A DNA stretch of 10,046 nt from JABDII01 sp041576235. Its GTDB lineage: Bacteria; Gemmatimonadota; Gemmatimonadetes; Gemmatimonadales; GWC2-71-9. Under the pieces are notes generated by a model that did no database searches, was not told where the DNA came from, and saw only the letters and a list, made by a program, of their open reading frames with translations. Where the stretch lies: positions 1 to 10,046 of the forward strand of contig JBFGLJ010000105.1 of NCBI GenBank assembly GCA_041576235.1. The letters are read 5' to 3'. Shown in pieces: positions 5,323-10,046 of the stretch. Each line of letters opens with the position of its first letter. Within the stretch, counting starts at the first letter, position 1. Both the position numbers and the translations under genes were made by a program.

Positions 5323-6651
5323 ATGCCCCAACCCGGACTCATGGACAAGCTCGTCTCACTCTGCAAGAGGCGGGGGTTCATTTTCCAGTCCTCCGAGATC
5401 TACGGGGGGTTGGGGTCGGTCTGGGACTACGGGCCCCTGGGGGTCGAGCTCAAACGGGCGGTCAAGGACCGGTGGTGGCAGGAGATGGTGCGCCGGGAGG
5501 ACGTGGAGGGCGTGGACGCCGCCATCCTCATGCACCCCAAGGTCTGGGAGGCCTCGGGTCATGTGGCCGGATTCACCGACCCTCTGGTGGATTGCAAGAA
5601 GTGCAAGAACCGGTTCCGGGCCGATGACCCCGCCATCAAGGGTACCCCGGGCACCCCGGAGGCCCAGTGCCCGGTCTGCGGCACCCGGGGCTCGCTCACC
5701 GATCCCCGGCAGTTCAACCTCATGTTCAAGACGTTCATGGGACCGGTCGAGGAATCGGCCGCGGTGGTGTATCTGCGTCCGGAAACGGCCCAGGGCATCT
5801 ACGTCAACTACCTCAACGTGCTTCAATCTTCGCGCCAAAAGATCCCGTTCGGCATCGCCCAGATCGGCAAGGCGTTCCGCAACGAGATCACCCCCGGCAA
5901 CTTCATCTTCCGGACCCGCGAGTTCGAACAGATGGAGATGCAGTACTTCGTGAAGCCTGGGACCGATGAGGAATGGTTCGGCCGTTGGCGCGACCGGCGG
6001 ATGGCGTGGTATCACACCCTGGGGCTCGACCCCAAGAAGCTCCGCTGGCACGAGCACAGCTCCAAGGAGCTGGCGCACTACGCCCGCGCGGCCCAAGACA
6101 TCGAATTCGAGTTCCCGTTCGGATGGAACGAGATCGAAGGGGTGCACAACCGGACCGACTTCGATCTCAAGGCGCACCAAGAGTACTCGGGCAAGAAACT
6201 CGAGTACTTCGACCAAGCCGCCAATGAGCGCTACCTCCCCTTCATCATCGAGACCTCGGCCGGAGCCGACCGGATCACCCTGACGGTGCTCGTCGATGCC
6301 TACCGCGAGGAAACGGTGAACGAGGAGACCCGGGTCGTCCTGGGCCTCCACCCCTCGCTCGCGCCCATCAAGGTGGGCGTCTTCCCGCTGGTCAAGAAGG
6401 ATGGCATGCCCGAACTGGCTGCGCGCCTCTCCCAAGACCTAGGCCGCTCGCTCGCCGCCTTCTACGACGACTCGGGCGCGGTGGGCCGCCGCTACCGGCG
6501 GATGGACGAGGCCGGCACGCCCTACTGCGTCACCATCGACGGTCAAACCACCGAGGACCAGACCGTCACCATCCGCGACCGGGACTCGATGGCACAGGAG
6601 CGGGTGGCGATGGAGCGGGTGGAGGAGTGGGTGCGGGAGAGGATTGGGTAG
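5323..6651 (+). CDS. glyS: Glycyl-tRNA synthetase, single-chain class II type
   Basis: This enzyme charges tRNA-Gly with glycine using ATP in the cytoplasm and acts as a homodimer. The 442-residue protein is the one-chain type, not the alpha/beta type of E. coli. The N-terminal catalytic part starts G-F-I-F-Q-S-S-E-I-Y-G-G and continues W-D-Y-G-P-L-G. A zinc-type cluster is formed by C91/C94 and C116/C119. R-P-E-T-A-Q-G-I-Y is followed by class II motif 2 (G182-K-A-F-R-N-E-I through F-R-T-R-E-F-E-Q) and motif 3 (G-A-D-R-I-T-L-T-V-L). The last 95 or so residues are the anticodon-binding domain (A-P-I-K-V-G-V-F-P-L). ATG at 5323 has AAGGG 7 bases upstream; a second in-frame ATG at 5341 is less well placed. 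It is somewhat shorter than the Thermus enzyme but no core motif is missing. It is co-directional with the next gene, 66 bases away. Confidence 0.97.
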   Translation: MPQPGLMDKLVSLCKRRGFIFQSSEIYGGLGSVWDYGPLGVELKRAVKDRWWQEMVRREDVEGVDAAILMHPKVWEASGHVAGFTDPLVDCKKCKNRFRADDPAIKGTPGTPEAQCPVCGTRGSLTDPRQFNLMFKTFMGPVEESAAVVYLRPETAQGIYVNYLNVLQSSRQKIPFGIAQIGKAFRNEITPGNFIFRTREFEQMEMQYFVKPGTDEEWFGRWRDRRMAWYHTLGLDPKKLRWHEHSSKELAHYARAAQDIEFEFPFGWNEIEGVHNRTDFDLKAHQEYSGKKLEYFDQAANERYLPFIIETSAGADRITLTVLVDAYREETVNEETRVVLGLHPSLAPIKVGVFPLVKKDGMPELAARLSQDLGRSLAAFYDDSGAVGRRYRRMDEAGTPYCVTIDGQTTEDQTVTIRDRDSMAQERVAMERVEEWVRERIG

Positions 6652-6660
6652 AGAGTAGTT

Positions 6661-6688
6661 GTCAGTCATCAGTCGTCAGTCGTCCGTC
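6661..6688 (+). repeat. Heptamer repeat locus B
   Basis: Four 7-bp units follow each other: GTCAGTC, ATCAGTC, GTCAGTC and GTCCGTC, then a partial GTCGGC. They fill the gap between glyS and the PLP enzyme. Only one orientation is present, so no long hairpin forms. The unit is related to, but not identical with, those of loci A and C. Confidence 0.6.
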
Positions 6689-6717
6689 GTCGGCTGGCCG
6701 CGATTTCGAGGATCACC

Positions 6718-7995
6718 GTGCCAAAGAATCCCAAACAGAAGTCCATAGGCTCGCACCGGCTCCGGCCGGAGAGTCTGATGATGAGCTACGGCTTCGATCC
6801 GGCGCTCTCCGAGGGCGCCATCAAGACCCCCATCTTCCAGAACTCGACCTTCGTGTTCGAATCGGCCGAGGCCGGGAAGGCGTTCTTCGAGGTGGCCTAC
6901 GGGCTTAGGGAACGAAAGCCCGGCGAGGTGCCCGGCTTAATCTACAGCCGGCTCAACAATCCCGACCTCGAGATCCTGGAAGACCGCCTCACCCTCTGGG
7001 ACGACGCCGAGCGCTGCGCCACGTTCGAAAGCGGGATGGCGGCGATCGCCACCAGTATTTTGACCTTCGCCCGGCCCGGCGATGTGTTGATCCACAGCGA
7101 GCCCGTCTACGGCGGCAGCGACTACCTGATCAAGCAGTTCCTGCCGCAGTTCGACATCACCCCAATCGGCTTCGAGGCCGGGCGCCCAGCCTCGGAGATC
7201 GCACCGGACCTGAAACAACGGGTGGCCGGCCGGCGGGTGGCCGCGGCCCTGATCGAGACCCCGGCCAACCCCACCAACGAGCTGGTGGACATCCAGGGCA
7301 TGAGCGAGGTGATCCACGGCTTGGGTTCCAAAGACCAGAGCCCGGTGGTCATGGTGGACAACACCTTCCTGGGCCCGCTCTGGCAGCGTCCGCTCCAGCA
7401 CGGCGCCGACTTGGTGCTCTACTCAGCCACCAAGTTCATCGGCGGCCACAGCGACCTGATCGCCGGGGCCGCGCTTGGTCCCAACGCGATCGTCCAACCG
7501 ATCCGCACCCTCCGTACCTTCATGGGCACCATGGCCGGCCCCTACACCGGGTGGCTGCTCATGCGGAGCCTCGAGACGCTCAAGATGCGGATGACCGCGG
7601 CCATGAAGAACGCCCGCTACGTGGCCCATTTCCTAGACGAACACCCCAAGGTAGACGCGGTGCACTACCTGGGGCTGCTCTCCGAGCGACACCCCATGTT
7701 CAAGGTCTACCGCCGACAATGCCTGTCGCCCGGCTCGCTCATCTCGTTCGAGATCCAAGGCGGCGAGCCCGCGGCGTTCCGGTTCCTGGACGCGCTCCAA
7801 TTGGTCAAACTCGCCGTGAGCCTCGGCGGCACCGAGTCGCTGGCCGAACACCCGGCCTCGATGACCCACGCCGACGTCCCGCCCGACGAGCAAGCCCGCA
7901 TGGGCATGACTCCGTCCATGGTGCGGCTCTCGGTGGGCGTCGAGCACTACTCGGATATCCTGGCGGACGTGGAGCAGGCGTTGGGTGTAGTGTGA
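6718..7995 (+). CDS. PLP-dependent Cys/Met metabolism enzyme (cystathionine gamma-synthase family)
   Basis: This 425-residue cytoplasmic enzyme belongs to the fold-type I Cys/Met metabolism PLP family, which does gamma-elimination, gamma-replacement or beta-elimination on sulfur amino acids. The PLP lysine is K239 in D-L-V-L-Y-S-A-T-K-F-I-G-G-H-S, matching the family signature. Y76 and R78 (Y-S-R-L-N-N-P) would contact phosphate from the neighbouring subunit, E104-S-G-M-A-A-I makes the cofactor pocket, and Y131-G-G supplies the stacking Tyr. The residue aligned with the reactive Cys of classical methionine gamma-lyase (Cys116 in Pseudomonas) appears to be Gly, so true lyase activity is not assured. 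The N-terminus (M-M-S-Y-G-F-D-P) and the insert G62-L-R-E-R-K-P-G-E-V-P mark a longer subgroup than MetB/MetC. GTG at 6718 has GAGG 6 bases upstream (6708-6711). Substrate cannot be set from sequence alone. Confidence 0.9.
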   Translation: MPKNPKQKSIGSHRLRPESLMMSYGFDPALSEGAIKTPIFQNSTFVFESAEAGKAFFEVAYGLRERKPGEVPGLIYSRLNNPDLEILEDRLTLWDDAERCATFESGMAAIATSILTFARPGDVLIHSEPVYGGSDYLIKQFLPQFDITPIGFEAGRPASEIAPDLKQRVAGRRVAAALIETPANPTNELVDIQGMSEVIHGLGSKDQSPVVMVDNTFLGPLWQRPLQHGADLVLYSATKFIGGHSDLIAGAALGPNAIVQPIRTLRTFMGTMAGPYTGWLLMRSLETLKMRMTAAMKNARYVAHFLDEHPKVDAVHYLGLLSERHPMFKVYRRQCLSPGSLISFEIQGGEPAAFRFLDALQLVKLAVSLGGTESLAEHPASMTHADVPPDEQARMGMTPSMVRLSVGVEHYSDILADVEQALGVV

Positions 7996-8084
7996 GACGC
8001 GAGACGCGAGTCTCGAGTCACCCGGGCGCTCACGACTCACGACTCACGACTCACGTCTCATGACTCACGTCTCATGACTCATCA
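7994..8084. repeat. Heptamer repeat locus C, inverted arrangement
   Basis: Four 7-bp units, GAGACGC, GAGACGC, GAGTCTC and GAGTCAC, fill 7994-8021. After a seven-base spacer, eight units with consensus CTCAYGW run without interruption from 8029 to 8084. The second set is broadly the reverse complement of the first, so weaker hairpins are possible. The array starts inside the stop codon of the PLP-enzyme gene and runs past the start codon of the metallopeptidase gene. Confidence 0.8.
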
Positions 8085-8772
8085 CGACTTTCAATCCCTC
8101 ATCGACCGTCTCACCCGGGACATCCCGGCCGACTACCTCGACGGCGTGGCCGACATCGCCGTCTCCCGCCGCGCGGTGCCCAATCCCAAGAGCCCTGAGG
8201 TGTTCACCATGGGCGAGTGCGTGCCGCTCCCCGTCGGCACCGGGGAAAGCGCCGATGATATCCAGAGCCGGATCGTCATCTACTACGGGTCGTTCCGGGC
8301 TTTGGCCCAGCTGGACGAGGAGTTCGACTGGGAGGAAGAGGCGTGGGAGACGCTCACCCACGAGCTGCGACATCATTTGGAGTGGCGGGCCGGGCGCGCG
8401 GACCTCGAGGTCACCGATTGGGCCGCGGAGCAGGACTTCGCCCGCCGCGACGGAAGGCCGTTCGACCCCGGCTTCTATCTGGATGGGGACCAAATCGAGC
8501 CAGGGGTCTACGCGGTCGAGGGCGATTGCTTCATCGACCGGAAGGTGTCGGCGGTGCCGGAGGCGGTCGAGTTCGAGTGGGACGGAAAGCGCTACCGCCT
8601 CACCCCCCCACCCACCAGCACCCTCCCAGCCTACGTATTGGTCCGTGGCGAGTGGGGGTGTAGTGAGTTGGTCGTGGTGCTCCGGCGCAAGCCTTCGCTC
8701 CGGGCCCTCCTCGCGAGCCGCAGGCAGGGGCGGCCCTTCACCGTGGAAGTCGAGGCCGAGCCACGAGGATAG
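8074..8772 (+). CDS. Zincin-like metallopeptidase family protein with extra C-terminal domain
   Basis: A 232-residue protein with no signal peptide, so probably cytoplasmic. Residues 1-125 match the small zincin-like metallopeptidase family (PF06262 type): F-Q-S-L-I-D-R-L near the start, a D-x-I-x-S-R-I-V-I-Y-Y-G strand, and the zinc motif H96-E-L-R-H100 with Glu97 as catalytic base. The third metal ligand is not certain. Residues about 130-232 are extra and beta-rich. The pattern E-G-D-C-F-I-D near 150, W-D-G-K-R-Y-R-L-x-P-P at 169-179, V-L-V-R-G-E near 188 and S-E-L-V-V-V-L at 197-203 resembles the second substrate-binding domain of DnaJ. The ATG at 8074 lies in a heptamer array and has no Shine-Dalgarno before it; the first ten residues are partly repeat-encoded, and a later start is possible. 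Substrate unknown. Confidence 0.75.
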   Translation: MTHHDFQSLIDRLTRDIPADYLDGVADIAVSRRAVPNPKSPEVFTMGECVPLPVGTGESADDIQSRIVIYYGSFRALAQLDEEFDWEEEAWETLTHELRHHLEWRAGRADLEVTDWAAEQDFARRDGRPFDPGFYLDGDQIEPGVYAVEGDCFIDRKVSAVPEAVEFEWDGKRYRLTPPPTSTLPAYVLVRGEWGCSELVVVLRRKPSLRALLASRRQGRPFTVEVEAEPRG

Positions 8773-8775
8773 AGG

Positions 8776-8804
8776 CGGACAGGGCCCGATTTTCCGGCTA
8801 TCTT
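8776..8804 (+). promoter_or_regulatory. Possible promoter for the propeller gene
   Basis: CGGACA and TATCTT are 17 bases apart, each matching 4 of 6 consensus positions, in the 64-base gap ahead of the propeller gene. The expected start near 8812 gives a leader of about 25 bases before the ATG at 8837. Weak evidence. Confidence 0.35.
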
Positions 8805-8836
8805 TCCCCCATTCATGACGCATGGAGTCGCACCCG

Positions 8837-9955
8837 ATGATCAGAGTGCTCCTGGGTACAGCCCTCATCTGGCCGATGCCACTGGTGGCGCAGACCGCTG
8901 TTGAGACCGATCCGGGGTACCGAGTCGGCGTCGTCAGCGAGTCGGGCGACATCGTGACCTGGATCCGGCCGGGCCAGGGGACATTGAGCGTGGACCGGAC
9001 TGTGGGCGTCGGCATCATGCCGGCCGACATCGACGGCCCGCACAACCTGGCGGTCGCCCCCGACAACCTGTCCTACTACGTGACCATCGCCCACGGACAG
9101 CCGTTCGGCACCCTCTGGAAATTCGACGCCACGGCCGACACCCTGCTGGGTCGGGCCACGCTCGAGATGTTTCCGACGACGATCGCCGTTGCCCCGCATG
9201 GCGACTTTGCTTTCGTGGCCAACTCCGACTTCCACGGCGACCACCCGCGCACCAACGTGGTCTCGGTTGTCTACACCCCGTCCATGCTCAAGATCACCGA
9301 CCTCCCCCTCTGCGACATGCCGCATGGGGTCAAGGCCAACCATGCCGGCACCCGGGTTTACGTGTCCTGCATGCACTCCGACGAGATCGTGGAGCTCGAT
9401 CTCTCGACCTTCGACGTGCTGCGCCGGGCCAGGGTGGGCGGCGGCCACGCCATGAAACCCAGTACCGACCACGCGGCTCACATGCCGGGTGCTTTGAGCG
9501 AAGAATGCGCGGCCACGTTTGTGTCGGTCTCGCCCGACGACCGGACCCTCTACGTGGCCTGCAACAAGAAGAACACCCTCCAGGTGTGGGACGCGGCGTC
9601 GCTCACGCTCAAACGCGAGATCCAGGTGGGGAAGGGGGCCTACAACGTCGAGCCCTCGCCCGACGGCCGGTTCGTGATCGCCACCAACAAGAAGGACCAG
9701 AGCGTGAGCCTGCTCGACGCCACGAGCCTGGCGGAGCTGGCCCGGATCCCCACCACCAAGAAGATCGTCCACGGCATCGCCTACTCGCCGGACGGCCGGT
9801 ATGCCTTCGTCTCGTGCGAATCGATCGGGGCCGACCCGGGGGCGGTGGACATGATCGATCTCGAGAAGAAGGCCGTCGTGGCGAGCCTTGCGGTGCCGGC
9901 CCAGCCGACGGGGATCGCCATCTGGCGCGCCCGCCCCCCCGCCCCCGCTCCATAG
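8837..9955 (+). CDS. Exported YVTN/YncE-type beta-propeller protein
   Basis: A 372-residue protein with a signal peptide: M-I-R, a hydrophobic core to about residue 15, and likely cleavage after L-V-A18. Residues 27-365 are repeated propeller blades. Each blade has a variant of S-P-D-G-R-x-x-x-V, seen at 73-82, 118-127, 231-241, 273-282 and 317-326, followed by an x-V-x-D/W-D-A-A/T-S-L or L-D-L/A-T strand. A His-containing turn (P-H-N, P-H-G, V-H-G) precedes several blades. Residues 201-228 form a loop rich in His, Met and Cys between blades. ATG at 8837 is preferred over ATG at 8822 because GGAG (8824-8827) lies 9 bases before it and gives a cleaner signal peptide. The protein is periplasmic or secreted; it may bind a ligand or metal or act as a scaffold. 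No specific enzyme activity can be assigned. Confidence 0.85.
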   Translation: MIRVLLGTALIWPMPLVAQTAVETDPGYRVGVVSESGDIVTWIRPGQGTLSVDRTVGVGIMPADIDGPHNLAVAPDNLSYYVTIAHGQPFGTLWKFDATADTLLGRATLEMFPTTIAVAPHGDFAFVANSDFHGDHPRTNVVSVVYTPSMLKITDLPLCDMPHGVKANHAGTRVYVSCMHSDEIVELDLSTFDVLRRARVGGGHAMKPSTDHAAHMPGALSEECAATFVSVSPDDRTLYVACNKKNTLQVWDAASLTLKREIQVGKGAYNVEPSPDGRFVIATNKKDQSVSLLDATSLAELARIPTTKKIVHGIAYSPDGRYAFVSCESIGADPGAVDMIDLEKKAVVASLAVPAQPTGIAIWRARPPAPAP

Positions 9956-9980
9956 ACGACGTTTACCGGGAAACCCACGC

Positions 9981-10046
9981 ATGGTCTTCGAAGCCAAGAC
10001 GTCTCTTCCGGCCGCCGAGGTGCTGAGCCGCGCCAAGCAGTTCTTC
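9981..10046 (+). CDS. Start of an unidentified gene (3' end outside the window)
   Basis: An open frame of 22 codons runs to the window end, beginning M-V-F-E-A-K-T-S-L-P-A-A-E-V-L-S-R-A-K-Q. It begins 25 bases after the propeller stop codon, in the same direction. A weak GGGAAA ribosome site lies upstream. A short strand followed by an amphipathic helix is all that can be read; I do not recognise the family. Confidence 0.55.
   Translation, partial: MVFEAKTSLPAAEVLSRAKQFF

Noticed and set aside
5356..6435. A 359-codon open frame on the minus strand opposite glyS
   Set aside because: It lies fully inside glyS, which has every class II synthetase motif; the antisense frame shows no protein family features.
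7994..8084. CRISPR array
   Set aside because: The repeats are 7 bp with no unique spacers between them, and no cas genes are present.
8813..10036. A 407-codon open frame on the minus strand opposite the propeller gene
   Set aside because: It is antisense to a well-supported protein with a signal peptide and repeats, and its translation is low-complexity (Arg, Gly, His, Val), typical of the opposite strand of GC-rich genes.

Overview
The window is GC-rich DNA with dense coding and short intergenic gaps. It looks like a chromosome segment from a free-living Gram-negative-type bacterium. Several features together suggest Gemmatimonadota: a single-chain glycyl-tRNA synthetase, a minor-pilin operon whose last gene is very large, Ig-like/cupredoxin surface proteins, and signal peptides ending in a VAQ-type context. 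That assignment is an inference; there is no rRNA or other phylogenetic marker besides glyS.

Layout. (1) Bases 1-846 (+) hold the 3' end of a surface or secreted protein with two Ig-like repeats and a C-terminal type-1 copper (plastocyanin-like) domain. (2) Bases 847-949 are a convergent intergenic region holding an imperfect hairpin built from 7-bp repeats. (3) Bases 950-4969 (-) form a four-gene minor-pilin operon, in transcription order: GspH/FimT-like, PilV-like, PilW-like with a fibronectin-III tail, and a 619-residue PilX/ComZ-type protein. The first three genes overlap end to start. (4) Bases 4970-5322 are a divergent regulatory region. It has a strong sigma-54-type -24/-12 element facing the pilin operon, a leader hairpin, and, facing glyS, a possible short Pro/Gly leader peptide inside an inverted repeat. 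(5) Bases 5323-7995 (+) encode glycyl-tRNA synthetase and a PLP-dependent enzyme of the cystathionine gamma-synthase/methionine gamma-lyase family. (6) Bases 8074-8772 (+) encode a zincin-like metallopeptidase whose start codon lies inside a heptamer repeat array. (7) Bases 8837-9955 (+) encode an exported beta-propeller protein, followed by the first 22 codons of another gene (9981-10046).

How the genes work together. The minus-strand operon supplies minor pseudopilins that would prime or cap a type IV pilus or a related secretion/DNA-uptake filament. The major pilin, ATPases and secretin are not in the window. The plus-strand genes are mainly housekeeping or accessory and have no obvious shared pathway.

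Most worth a second look: the sigma-54-like promoter on the pilin operon, the candidate Pro/Gly leader peptide ahead of glyS, the family of 7-bp repeats in three intergenic gaps, and the domain additions on PilW and on the metallopeptidase. I see no CRISPR array, insertion sequence, prophage, tRNA or rRNA.
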